A stretch of DNA of 64,000 nt, taken from positions 2,309,001 through 2,373,000 of the forward strand of contig CM033406.1 in NCBI GenBank assembly GCA_019426215.1, read 5' to 3'. Below the pieces are notes generated by a model. It worked only from the letters and a program-made list of their open reading frames with translations, was not told the DNA's origin and did no database searches. Shown here one piece after another: positions 23,013 through 33,420 of this stretch (positions within the stretch are counted from its first letter, which is position 1; each line of letters opens with the position of its first letter). A program made the translations under genes and the position numbers. The stretch comes from Buddleja alternifolia. Lineage: Eukaryota > Streptophyta > Magnoliopsida > Lamiales > Scrophulariaceae.

Positions 23013-23017
23013 ATATG
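23013..23017. repeat. Target duplication ATATG beside Tat-like 5' LTR
   Basis: ATATG immediately outside the LTR end. The only other copy next to a LTR of this family is at 32770-32774, outside the opposite LTR end. Confidence 0.75.
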
Positions 23018-23396
23018 GATGATCTAAATATTCAACCATGTTTTATTACTCTACTATGGTTAATGTATCTCGCTGGATTAAGATAGGTTTATATAAGTGT
23101 ATAAGTATACATATAGTCACGATTTTAGAATTTAGGCCTCTCATTTTTTGAAATTAAGATCCGCATAATATGACAAGTTCATTTCTACTAATTAGAAGAC
23201 TAATCCAATGCTTTCCATTCTAAGAATAACAGCGAGACAAGGTCCAAGATAGAACTTTTTCAGCTGACCTAATTTTTTACCAATAGAGGGTTATGACATG
23301 ATTTTGCGAATTAACTAGCTTTCTGAACGCCATGCCCGACTGGATTGCTGATCTACGGTCATTAGCTTTTGTGAAGCGGGAAAGTCGTCTATAGAA
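23018..23396 (+). other. Noncoding start of Tekay-like internal region
   Basis: About 380 bp between the Tat LTR and the RT. It holds no gag, zinc finger or protease motif, although all three should precede RT in a chromovirus. Only the last 70 bases read as an open frame into RT. A gag-protease deletion is the simplest explanation. Confidence 0.6.
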
Positions 23397-24083
23397 TTGG
23401 TAGGTGATCATAAGCCAACTGGAATTAAGTTTATTTCTACTAACCAGGCGAAGATAGCATTATGGAGAGGAGAGTTGGGGATTTTAGCATATGTGATAAA
23501 TAAACCTAAGGACGTGGCAAAAATTGAGGATGTCCCTATCATATCAGATTTTGTAGACGTCTTTCCTAATGAGTTAACATCGCTACCCGTGGACCGCGAA
23601 GTGGAGTTCACTATCGAACTCATCCCAGGCACAACTCCCGTGTCCAAAGCTCCCTATCGCATGATACCGACAGAACTCAAGGAACTTAAGACCCAACTAC
23701 AAGAACTACTTGATAGTGGGTTCATTCGACTGAGTTATTTCCCTTGGGGAGCTCCGGTGCTATTTGTGAAAAAGAAGGATGCGAAATTAAGAATGTGCAT
23801 AGATTATTGAGGATTGAATGGCGTAACTATTAAGAAAAAATACCCTTTACCTCAGATAGAAGAGTTGTTTGATCAACTACAAGGTTCCCGAGTGTATTCA
23901 AAGTTGGACCTTAGATAAGGATATTACCAACTGAAGATAAGAGAGGAAGACATTCCTAAGACGGCATTCAATTCCTGGTATGGGCAATACGAGTTGGTAG
24001 TGATGCCTTTCGGGTTAACTAATGCTCCAGCAGCGTTTATGGATTTGATGCATTGATTATTTCAACCATATCTGAATCAATTT
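23397..24083 (+). pseudogene. pol: Tekay-like RT, N-terminal half
   Basis: Frame opens with a pre-RT segment and reads VSKAPYRMIPTELKELKTQL, FVKKKDAKLRMCIDY and, after stops, [15 protein letters not shown] and [13 protein letters not shown]. Three in-frame stops split it, at about 23808, 23918 and 24055. The first and third stand where arginine (CGA) is usual, which fits C-to-T change. It is in frame with the next block. Confidence 0.9.
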
Positions 24084-26085
24084 ATGGTCGTCTTCATTGA
24101 TGACATCTTATTTTACTCAAAGTCTGAAGAGGAACACAGACAACATTTGAACACAGTGTTACAGACACTTTGCGGACATAAGCTTTATGCAAAATTCAGT
24201 AAGTGTGAGTTTTGGCTAAGTAAAGTAGACTTCTTAGGTCATATCATATCCGGTGAAGGGATTTCGGTCGATCCTTCTAAAGTAGAGGCAGTGTTGGACT
24301 GGAAGAGACCAAAAACAGTAACTGAAGTTAGGAGTTTCTTGGGTTTAGCTGGGTACTACAGAAGATTTGTCCAGAATTTTTCTAAAATAGCGGCTCCTTT
24401 GTCTGGGTTAACTCAAAAGAAGAAACCCTTTGAATGGACTGAAAAGTGTGAAAATAGCTTTGACGACGACGCCATTTTGGCACTGCCAGATGGCTCTGAA
24501 AACTTCATCATGTATACAGATGCCTGGAAGGAAGGTCTAGGATGTATTTTGATGCAAAAAGATCGGGTAATAGCCTATGCTTCGAGGAAGTTGAAGCCAT
24601 ATGAGCAGAACTACCCCACGCATGATCTGGAGCTAGCAGCAATTATATTTGCTTTGGGAAAATGGACACACTATCTATACGGGGCGACATTTGTGATATT
24701 CCTTGACCACAGAAGTCTAAAGTATCTCTTCTCTCAAAAGGACTTAAACATGAGACAACGACGATGGATGGAGTTACTTGAAGATTATGACTGCTCGATT
24801 CAGTACCATCCGGGCAAGGCTAATGTGGTAGCAGATGCCCTAAGTCGTAAATTGCAAGTGGCCCCACTTCTTGCAAGTGGTTACACCGGAGTCAAAGAAA
24901 ATAATCGATACCCTCCAAAGGATATGGTGCGAGTAACTTCAAGAGTAATGTTCGCCAACATCTCAATGAGACCAACGCTTTTCCAAAGGATTAGAGAGGC
25001 GCAAGGAAAAGGCGCGACACTTCAAAAGATTACGTCTAATGTGTTGGGTTCTACTAGGACTAACTTTATGATAGACAGTGATGGGATTTTAAAATACAAA
25101 AATAGAGTTTGTATTCCGAAGGATGAAGAATTAAGGAGAACCATCTTAGATGAAGCTCATAAATCTAAGTACACAGTTCATCCTGAGGATAACAAGATGT
25201 ATCAAGACTTAAAGAAGATTTATTGGTGGGTCAACATGAAAAGAGAAATTGCTGGTTACGTTCAAAGATGCCTTACGTGCCAACAAGTAAAGGCAGAACA
25301 TCAACGACCCGCTGGGCTGCTTCAGCCGTTAGAAGTACCAACATGGAAGTGGGAAATGATAACGATGGATTTCATAACAGGATTATCAGTGGCCAGAGGT
25401 TATGATAGTATATGGGTAATTGTTGACCGCTTGACTAAGTCAGCACATTTCCTACCAGTTAAGTCATCCTACACAATGGATAAACTAGCTGAAGTTTATA
25501 GAGATAATGTTGTGAGACTACACGGGATACCTCTCAGCATCGTATCCGATCGAGACCCAAAGTTTACATCTCGATTGTGGAAGTTAGTACATGAGAATTT
25601 AGGATCGAAATTAAACTTCAGCACTGCTGCACACCCGCATACTGATGGCCAATCAGAGCGAACCATACAATTCTTAGAGGATATGCTTAGAACTTGTATT
25701 TTAGATTAAGGAGGAAGTTGGGCAAATCATCTCCCTTTGATCGAGTTCGCATACAACAACAGCTACCAAGCGACTATTCAGATGGCACCTTATGAAGCAC
25801 TGTATGGGAGAAAATGTCGATCACCATTGCATTGGGATTTGGATGAACATCGTGCACCAACATCATCAGGGCATGGAAGGGCAATGAAAACTGAATTTAT
25901 ATAAGAGGTCGTTGATAAGGTTCGGTTGATAAAACAGAGGATGAAGGTAGCTCAAAGTCGTCAAAAGAGTTACGCGGATAATAGGAGAAGAAATTTAGAG
26001 TTTGATGCTGGAGATTTTGTATTTTTGAAAGTGAGCCCGAGGAAAGGATTTACGAGAATTGGAAAAGGAGGCAAATTGAGCCCTC
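24084..26085 (+). pseudogene. pol: Tekay-like RT (catalytic part), RNase H and integrase
   Basis: FIDD, the RT catalytic box, is at residues 4-7. RNase H follows, with [10 protein letters not shown] (Trp where Ser is usual), the HDLELAAI segment and VVADALSRK. The integrase has a degenerate HHCC zinc region ([12 protein letters not shown] ... [12 protein letters not shown]), then [14 protein letters not shown] and TDGQSERT giving D, D and E. In-frame stops at 25707-25709 and about 25904 interrupt the integrase C-terminus. A frameshift near 26080 moves the rest to another frame. Confidence 0.93.
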
Positions 26086-26434
26086 TTATATAGGACCTTT
26101 TGAAATCATAGAAAGAATAGGGCCAGTGGCTTATCATCTCTCTTTACCATCCACCTTAACTGGAATACATAGTGTTTTTCATGTCTCACAATTGAAGATA
26201 TACCACCCTGACCCTTCGCACATCATAGAACATGAAACTCTACCCCTTGAGTAAGACCTGTCATTTGAAGAACAACCCATCCAAATCTCAGACCAAAGGA
26301 TACAAGAACTTCGTAAGAAAAGGATTCCACTGGTGAAGGTCTTGTGGAGGAATCAAAAGGTGGAAGAAGCAATTTGGGAGCGAGAGGAAGGAATGAGAAA
26401 ACATTATCCAGAACTCTTTAATAACCCAAGTTAG
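26086..26434 (+). pseudogene. pol: Tekay-like chromodomain end of pol
   Basis: After the frameshift the reading continues with PFEIIERIGPVAYHLSLP, VFHVSQLKIYHPDP and, past an in-frame stop, VLWRNQKVEEAIWERE. The latter is the chromodomain signature of Tekay-type chromoviruses. It ends HYPELFNNPS just before the polypurine tract. Such chromodomains are thought to steer integration into heterochromatin by binding modified histones. Confidence 0.85.
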
Positions 26435-26456
26435 AATTTGGGGACCAAATTCTGTT

Positions 26457-26469
26457 AAGGGGGGTGGAG
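26457..26469 (+). other. Polypurine tract of Tekay-like element
   Basis: AAGGGGGGTGGAG directly before the LTR start TGTGATGCC at 26470; the normal plus-strand priming position. Confidence 0.85.
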
Positions 26470-26884
26470 TGTGATGCCTAAGATTTTAAAGTATACGTTT
26501 TATGTGTATAGATATATATGTGTGCTCAATTTAAATAAGAAAGAAAAGTGAAAAATGGAGTAAATACAAGAAAGAGTAAGTATTATATTTTCTTGCAAAT
26601 TTATGTTTTGGAAATACTTGATTTTTGTAGGTCATTCTATTCTAGAAATCGATACTTGACTATATGAATTTTTGTTAGTTGCTTGCATAGCTAATTGTTC
26701 CCCAAAAATTTGTAATTAGACTTTTACTGTAAAATATATTGTGTATTGTAAGACTTAAATAATGCATCCTATATGTAGAAAAATATTTATGTTATGGTGC
26801 ATCTTGCAAAGAACAAAAAAAGGGGGGAGAAATGGGCAAATAAAAGGATGAACGAGAAATTGCACTCAAGCCCTCCTTCATACT

Positions 26885-26893
26885 CTATATATA
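26885..26893 (+). promoter_or_regulatory. TATA box of Tekay-like LTR A
   Basis: CTATATATA in an otherwise ordinary AT-rich U3, followed about 30-60 bases on by a CA-rich, GAGAGAGA-containing stretch that could hold the start site. Confidence 0.45.
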
Positions 26894-28548
26894 CCTCTAA
26901 CCATTTGGTCTTCAACCTTATTCCAACTTAAAGACACACCAAAGAGAGAGAATTCAGCAATTCCCGTATATAAACCCATCCCTGGCAGTTTTGTCCTTTT
27001 CAAATTTTGAGAGAGCAAATGACCTCCAAATTTAGTGTTCTTTAGCTCAAACTCTTTCTAAGAGGATAATATACAATATTATGAAACCCAATTTTACTTA
27101 ACACCTACCCAAAAATTCAGAAAAATCCCCGAACCAGAAGCTGCTGCTGAGTCACATTCATTCTTGCTTGTGTGGAAGTTTAAGCTATAATTGTTGTAAT
27201 TTCTTCAATTGGAGTAGGTAAATCACCTTTATTTCTATTAGTATGTGTTTTTATTTGAGTTAATGAAAATTATTATAGAATATACCTTGATTTGTTCAAT
27301 GGGGGGGGGGGTTCAATGGGTTCATGCATGAGGTGATTTTGAATGTTGGAGTGAATCTTTGGTTGCGTGTATGATTGAGGGTATGATCTGAGTAAATTGT
27401 TGTAGACCCATGAATATATGTGTATTTTAAGCTTAGTTAGGTGATTGCATGTCAAATTTAATGGGTTTTCAAAGAGCATCTAGGTCATGCATGTTTGTTT
27501 TGAAATGAAAGTACGATGAATGGAAATTTCTGTTTCTGCAAGTGATATTCAAGGCTGTAATTAAGTAGATCAAAGTATTAATTTGATTATGTAAAATTTT
27601 ATAAATTAATATGTATGTGTTTTGAGTCTCTCTGTAAAATGTTGTAAACATTGGAGTTCTGTGGAGTTTTCTAAAATTCGTTGAATAAAACTGCCAGTCT
27701 GTTTGGCGGGATTTAAAATTGCTACGGTTTTGGGCTTATTTGGTGAATCTAGAAATTTTTGTTTGCTCTGAAAATTTTACTGTAGCTATATACATGTGTT
27801 AGGAAACTTTCATAAAAATTTGGGAAGTTTTCAAGGGACAGGGAATGTTATACAATATTTTAAATATAGACTGACTGTCTTGAAAAATCTATTAGGACAA
27901 CTATGTTTTGGAAATTGAATCACTAATTCAATGATTTCAATTAAAGTTGAAATTTTTTTGGAATGTTCCATAATGTATTTTTTTTTGTGTTTCTCCAAAG
28001 TTTCTGAGAAAATTCTTATCTTTAGAAATTATACAAAATTTTATAGTAAAACCGAGCAAATTTGTAGCTTACTTGAGTCTTCTTCCAACTAAATTGCCTA
28101 TATGTCTAGATTTTTTTATTTTTTTTTTCTGTTGTGCATCTTGCCTTATTTAGTAGGATAACTTTGGTTAGGAAGAGGACATATCATGGGTAGAATTTTT
28201 AGGTATTGACAAGGTTAAGCCTGAATACGTTATTCATTTCACCGCCACAGGTAGCATATCGACTTTTCGACATCCAAACCAGTTTGAGGTTATCGTACTC
28301 TGTGAGTGCCCCTTAACTCTATAGTAGTATCTTTGAAAAATGGAAGGAATATATGTATGTAAATTTCAATTGCTATATATATATATATATAGGGGTAAAG
28401 ACAACAACCCACCTGAACTTTGCGCATTTTTACACTTTTTTATCCAAACTTTTTTTTGTTACACTTTTTTATCTTAACTTCCTGGGTTTTACACTTTTTT
28501 ATCTTTTCACATTTTCCGGAGGATTAAACAAACTTTTGTTTACACTTT

Positions 28549-28553
28549 TTTAT
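28549..28553. repeat. Target duplication TTTAT, left copy (solo LTR)
   Basis: Five bases before the solo LTR, repeated exactly after it at 30952-30956. Confidence 0.88.
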
Positions 28554-30951
28554 TGACACGCTAGAAGCTAACGTGCTTTGGTAGCAAGTGCACTAGTCGT
28601 GTGTAGTAATAGAAATGGACATTAAGTCCGGGTTGTCGAACCACGGAGACTTGAATTTTTAGTTTATGATTAGCAAGAAAATAAGAGACAATTCAAATTG
28701 AGAAGATTAAAACAAAATTAAATTGCAATAATATGAGAAGCAAAATGGAGAACAAAGGAGAATGGACTATAGATTAAAACTCAAGATCAATAAATTAACT
28801 AAGGCACATGCTCAATATACGTGAGCTACTCTCCGAATTATTAGACTCCTATTGCTTTGGTGGAAACTCCTTAATTAACTATTACCCGATGTCTCGGCAC
28901 ATAATAATCCTATGATTAATTGACGGTTCTCTAAATATGTCTATCCGAGAATCTAATCAATAGCCACGCATTAAAGTTCTAGAGCTTCCCCGGATAAACC
29001 CGGCTAACAGCACCCGGAAATCTCTACCTATTTCTAGGGGCAATTCCACATTTGTTTCGGATGATGTGTTGATTCCTTTGAACCCTAATCTATCTTCTCT
29101 CGAATGACTTGGGGAAAATCGCATTTTTAGTCCCGTAAGTTTGCCCTGGTACACTTTTGGTCCCATAAGTTACGGGATTCTCACTTTACGTCCCATATGT
29201 TTCACAAATTCTCACTTTTGGTCTCATCCGTCTATTTTTAACGGAAAATGGCACGTGAGTGGCACGTGCCCGGTTGCCAGCAGGTTTGGGGGGGGGGGGG
29301 GATTGTTCAATTTTCACTGTTTTGGGGCAAAATTTGAAATTTTGAAAAGCCGATTTGGGGCAAAATTTTGGAATTTGACAGCAGCCCATCTTCTTCTTCA
29401 TTGCAGCAGTGAATTCCCGGTCATGGCAGCTGTAAATTTGCCTGGAAACGCGCGGGAGAAGGTCATGTTTTGCTGTGAAAAAATGACGTTGAAAATGGCT
29501 AAAATCGAGCCCAAATTCGCCGGAAAAACACCGACGTGGGTCCCTGAGTGCAATGCCATTAACACCGGCTGAATTGCTGCTCGAAGCCGTCCTTAAATCG
29601 GTTGAGAAGACGATTTAAAAATTTCAAATTTTGCCCCAATTAACTTTTCAAAATTTCAGATTTGCCCCCAAACAGTGAAAATTGAACAATTCGCCCCCCC
29701 AAACCAGCTGGCAACCGGCGCACGTGCCACTCACGTGCCATTTTCCCTTAAAAATAGACGGATGGGACCAAAAGTGAGAATTTGTGAAACATATGGGACG
29801 TAAAGTGAGAATCCCGTAACTTATGGGACCAAAAGTGTACTGGGGCAAAGTTATGGGACTAAAAATGCGATTTTCCCGAATGACTTGATTAGGCAAGATA
29901 GCAAGCATATGGTGATCAAGCACATGATTGTGATAAAAGCACAAAATCAACACACAAAGCAACAGGAGTATTAATACGAAAATTAACTTCACATGTATTG
30001 ATTTGTAAATTAGGCCTTCACATGGCCTTAGTTCCACAAAATCAGCTCATCATCAATAAGTCAAGAAAATCTAGAACAAACATATACATAGTTATTAACA
30101 CAAACATGTAAATGAAATGCAAGTAAAACTCCCTAAAGCTTAAATGATGATGAATCCTTGCTTTTAGCTTCAATCTCTAGCTCAATCTCCCTTCTTCCCC
30201 TTCTTAGAGTGATGAAAAGATGGCTCCAATCTCAGAAAATGGCCTCCCAACTCCAAAATTCGAACCCCCTTTAATGTGCTGAAAATTTAGCTTTATTGAA
30301 CTGAAATTCGGTTATATCGGCGCCCAGGCGCGTCCTGTGTGGCACAAATGACTTGGGGAATAAGTTGCGGGGCGCCCAGGCATCCATAATGGCGCCTAGG
30401 CGCGGTGGTGGTGGCGCCTAGGCGTGATAAAGTGGCGCCTGGGCGCCACAGTGCGAACATTGAACCGTTTTCTTGCTTTTCAGCGCAGCAATCGTGTTTT
30501 ATTCATAACTTTCTCCACGAACCTTCGATTTGAATTATTCAAGTTCCCAATTAAATCTAAGACACAGAGCTACAACTTTCTAGAAGGAAAGTTGCTCAAA
30601 TTCGGTCTTGAAACACACAGAAATGGCGCTCAAACGTGGAAGATGGGCAGATATCGCGCCCAAGCGTGAGGAAAAGGCGCCTAGGCGCCCATCTGCATAA
30701 CTCCAACTTATTTCATGCTTGTTTGGGCGCCCAGGCGTGATTATGGATGCGTTTGGGCGTAGGGGTGTGAAACAGCTTCGCCTAAACTTGGTTTATACGT
30801 CGTTTTTCCGCCCTTTCTTCGTTTGCATCCATTTACAACCTGAAATCACTTCACACACGGATTAAACGCAAATGTGGCAAGAATCAAGCGATAAATGAAC
30901 CTAAAACATAAACACAACGGGCTTAAAAACACGTAAAAATGACTCTTATCA
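28554..30951 (-). repeat. Athila-related solo LTR
   Basis: Begins TGACACGCTAGAAGCTAACG and ends GACTCTTATCA, closely like the ends of the Athila-like LTR at 9214-11133, but clearly diverged inside. It is flanked by TTTAT on both sides with no internal region, the mark of LTR-LTR recombination. It contains a Mutator-like MITE (29111-29877). The part 30320-30750 is dense in GGCGCC(T/C)AGGCG motifs. The strand is given by analogy with the Athila-like LTR. Confidence 0.9.
29111..29877. mobile_element. Mutator-like MITE with long terminal inverted repeats
   Basis: The ends are GGGAAAATCGCATTTTTAGT and its near-exact reverse complement, with arms of roughly 260 bp (about 29112-29378 against 29612-29877). 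GAATGACTT at 29102-29110 is repeated at 29878-29886, a 9-bp (or 10-bp) duplication as expected for Mutator-type transposition. The centre (about 29380-29610) has no transposase. Open frames of 60-140 codons that overlap it are chance readings through the arms. It split the solo LTR. Confidence 0.9.
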
Positions 30952-30956
30952 TTTAT
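30952..30956. repeat. Target duplication TTTAT, right copy (solo LTR)
   Basis: Exact repeat of 28549-28553; the foldback MITE sequence resumes here. Confidence 0.88.
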
Positions 30957-31233
30957 CCAAACTATTTTTTGTTTACACTTTTTTAGCCAAACTTTGTGTT
31001 TTTTTGCACTTTTTTATCTAACTCCACCGAATGTGCAGTAACTCCGATGGAATATTCCGTCAGAATATGCTAATAGATAAGAAAGTATAAAACTCGTGGA
31101 GTTGAGATAAAAAAGTGTAACGAAAAATAGTTTAAATAAAAAAGTGTAAAAACACGCAAAGTTCGGATGTATTATTGTCTTTACCCCATATATATATGTA
31201 TATTGTATAAAATAAAAAGTTTTTAGTTTTGAA

Positions 31234-31421
31234 AAATTGTGGAATCATGTTTCTGTTCTGAACTCATACCCTGAAGGTTACTGATTTGTTTCTCCACAAT
31301 TTTAAATCTCTTTTGTTTATGAAGATCAAATTGTGGAATCATGTTTCTGTTCTGAACTCATATCCTGAAGGTTACTCATTTGTTTCTCCACAATTTTAAA
31401 TCTTTTTTGTTTATGATGATC
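31234..31421. repeat. Tandem duplication, 94-bp period, in Tekay-like LTR A
   Basis: Two adjacent copies (31234-31327 and 31328-31421), both starting AAATTGTGGAATCATG, with few differences. Partial LTR B starts beyond this point, so whether the family normally has two copies cannot be seen here. Confidence 0.85.
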
Positions 31422-32282
31422 AATGACTAGTATGGTTCTATTCTGATCTGTTCTATTAGTTGGATCCAACTTAGCTTGGGTTGACAAAGGGTACTGCTGG
31501 GCAGTAGCGGACTTGCCGGTTGGACCCCGAGTCCCCAAGCCCCCTCACAACGCACAACAGAAGTCGTTTGTGGTTGTGTTGGGTAATATCTGTTTCTGTT
31601 CCACATGTACTCGAGCATATGTTTCTGTTTGGTAAGGTCGCTCCTTGCCCGGAGTGATGAGGTGGTCTGTCACTATCGGTTGGGAGTCATAAGGTTGTCT
31701 GGCATCAGCAATTTGGTTATTTGATCATCATAATCATAATCACAATTGTTTTCAATTCTTTTGCTGCTTACTATTTTTAACGTTATTTCGATGAAAATAT
31801 ATTTATGTCTCGAATTGATATTTATGAATGTCTTAAATCGGTTACATTAAGTTTGAACCTTTCTAAAGATTCGTGTTTGTAAAAAAAAAATTTTGATTAT
31901 GTTCACTCATTTGAAAAGTTATATGTATTTGCTTAGCACATCACACACATCGGGCATTCACTGAGTCTTTTTACTCACGTACTCTCTATATTTTACTTCC
32001 TTCCTTCCAGCAATAGATGACCTCTTTAGGCTAGAGCATGGAGACTCATCTAGAGCTGAGTGATCTATGCAGATCTTTGCTTTGTAATAGCTAGGCGTTG
32101 ACATTTAGTTTTTCCAGTCGTGAGTTTTCATTAGAATATATTTTCTTAAGATCTGCAGTTATGTTTGTCGGGAGCACCTGATTAAAGAATTTTTGTCATA
32201 CGTTTTATTTCGGATAAAATTTATTAGAATTCATGCCTCGAGTTTGAACCCTTTTCAGTGGTAAAATTGGGGCGTGACAAAG

Positions 32283-32294
32283 TGGTACCAGAGC
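32283..32294 (+). other. Primer-binding site of Tekay-like element after LTR A
   Basis: TGGTACCAGAGC, one base different from the usual TGGTATCAGAGC (initiator tRNA-Met), three bases after the LTR end. Its position downstream of the pol-LTR block shows that LTR A is also a 5' LTR. Confidence 0.88.
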
Positions 32295-32769
32295 TTAGGC
32301 TAGTGCCTGAGCTATACCAAGATAGGTTCCTCGGACTGTGGTATAGGTATGGAGTGATAGTTAGAGATTGTAATATGATCGGGGATATGGCATTTTCAGT
32401 GCTGAAATTGTGGTAGACCATTATTTGGTCGGCCGACCAAACGATGATTTATTTCAATTGTAGCACTGAGTTAGGATAGGTTCCTCGGATTGTGAATGAT
32501 GGATAGGACGTGGGTACGCAAGTGATCTAGTTTGGATTTCAGCATATTTAAGGACATACGAACATTAGTTTATGAGTTATCCATAGAAGATCTTTAAGTT
32601 ATAAATTATCTAGAATTCCGTTGTTTTATGATTGTTTATTTACTTTTCTCCTTTTGTTTCTTGATTAGGTATTGTTTGATTTCTTGTTTCCTCCTTTTGA
32701 TTGATGCATCATTACAATATGGAACCCTATGAAAATAATAGAGATCTTGAGATGAACCAAAGGGTAATG
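32295..32769 (+). other. Leader of the second Tekay-like copy
   Basis: About 475 bp with no complete gene. It contains a repeated GATAGGTTCCTCGGA(C/T)TGTG unit (32323 and 32475) and near its end an ATG at 32719 opening a short frame (MEPYENNRDLEMNQR) that could be the start of gag. The Tat-like LTR interrupts it after ATATG, and no gag follows. Confidence 0.7.
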
Positions 32770-33360
32770 ATATGTGATGTGTGTGGGCTTTACATCAATA
32801 ATATTTATATTAATATATGGGAGAATGTGAGTATTGTAGTGAGATTTGATGTATAATATAAGAACGATAATGTAAATAACAAAAGATTTAACGTGATTCA
32901 GTTCAAAAATTAGACCTACGTCCACGGGGGTAAAGAGTTCGACTCCTTTTATTGATGTTGGAGTTCGATATATATACAAAATTTGATTTGGGGGGGGGGG
33001 GTTAAATAGAGTAGGTCAACTATGCTAAATATACATTTGGTAATAAGAATAAATCATAATCTATCCAAATGAGGCTACAATCAATTCGGGTATAATTGGG
33101 AAAGATAGGCCAGATCTCCGTAGGTCTATATATGGTAAGATTGAGGATTGATTGGATCTTGTCTCCCACCTGTCCATAATCAGCGCTGCCCTACCTATGC
33201 AGGTCGGGTCGTCTGGGCCTCCAGCTAAGCCTGTCCGAATATGATATTTTCTAGAAGGATCCAAGTCCACGAAACCATTGGGCTTAGGCCCATATGATGT
33301 TAGACAACCCAGCTTGGCCCAAGGATGAATTTCTACCCACATCAATAGTCCCCCCCAACT
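32770..33360 (-). mobile_element. Tat-like 3' LTR with target duplication and polypurine tract
   Basis: ATATG (32770-32774) precedes the LTR 32775-33344, which begins TGATGTGTGTGGG and ends CCCACATCA like the copy at 22446-23012. To its right the minus strand reads AGTTGGGGGGACT, a polypurine tract (33349-33360), so this is the 3' LTR of a minus-strand element whose body should extend rightwards. Only about 75 bases of that body remain. A 12-G run is at 32990-33001. Confidence 0.9.
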
Positions 33361-33420
33361 CTAAAGTTTGACGTAGTCAAGCTATAATAGTTGAAAAGAA
33401 ATAATTGATATGGGCCGAGC
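33361..33420 (-). other. Remnant of Tat internal region and deletion junction
   Basis: About 60 bases of noncoding sequence between the Tat polypurine tract and the point where Tekay LTR sequence resumes (TGACAAAGGGTA at 33421, equal to 31482). The rest of the Tat element, the Tekay pol and the first part of the second LTR are missing here. Confidence 0.75.

Larger units (their letters stand above)
23013..26469 (+). mobile_element. Tekay-like Ty3/gypsy element, internal region right of the Tat insertion
   Basis: A chromovirus internal region reading rightwards: a 380-bp noncoding part, RT, RNase H, integrase, chromodomain, then a polypurine tract and LTR. Gag and protease are absent. The leader that should precede it is found at 32280-32774, on the far side of the LTR, and it ends at exactly the same ATATG target. 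Multiple stops make it inactive. Confidence 0.88.
28392..31187. mobile_element. Foldback MITE split by a solo LTR
   Basis: The left arm (28392-28553) begins GGGGTAAAGACAA. The right arm (30957-31187), read in reverse, begins GGGGTAAAGACAATAATAC, and the two stay complementary for roughly 130 bases. Without the inserted LTR the element is about 400 bp and nearly all inverted repeat. ACACTTTTTTAT recurs several times in both arms. The flanks are TA repeats on both sides (nine matching bases), so the target duplication is ambiguous. There is no coding capacity. Confidence 0.85.
26470..32279 (+). repeat. Tekay-like LTR A (with nested insertions)
   Basis: Runs from TGTGATGCC to GGCGTGACA, ends that are near inverted repeats. 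It is about 3.0 kb when the inserted foldback element (28392-31187) is left out, long but plausible for this lineage. A TATA-like CTATATATA is at 26885-26893. A tandem duplication with 94-bp period is at 31234-31421. Unusually, a primer-binding site and leader follow it directly, so it acts as the 3' LTR of the pol on its left and the 5' LTR of a second copy on its right. Confidence 0.88.

Noticed and set aside
28441..28553. Repeated ACACTTTTTTAT units considered as a satellite or CRISPR-like array
   Set aside because: The spacing is irregular and the units fall within the arms of a foldback MITE; no spacers or regular period.
29141..29572. 143-codon open frame on the plus strand
   Set aside because: It reads through the left inverted repeat and centre of the Mutator-like MITE, with a partial mirror frame at 29648-30037 over the right arm; no transposase or other domain.
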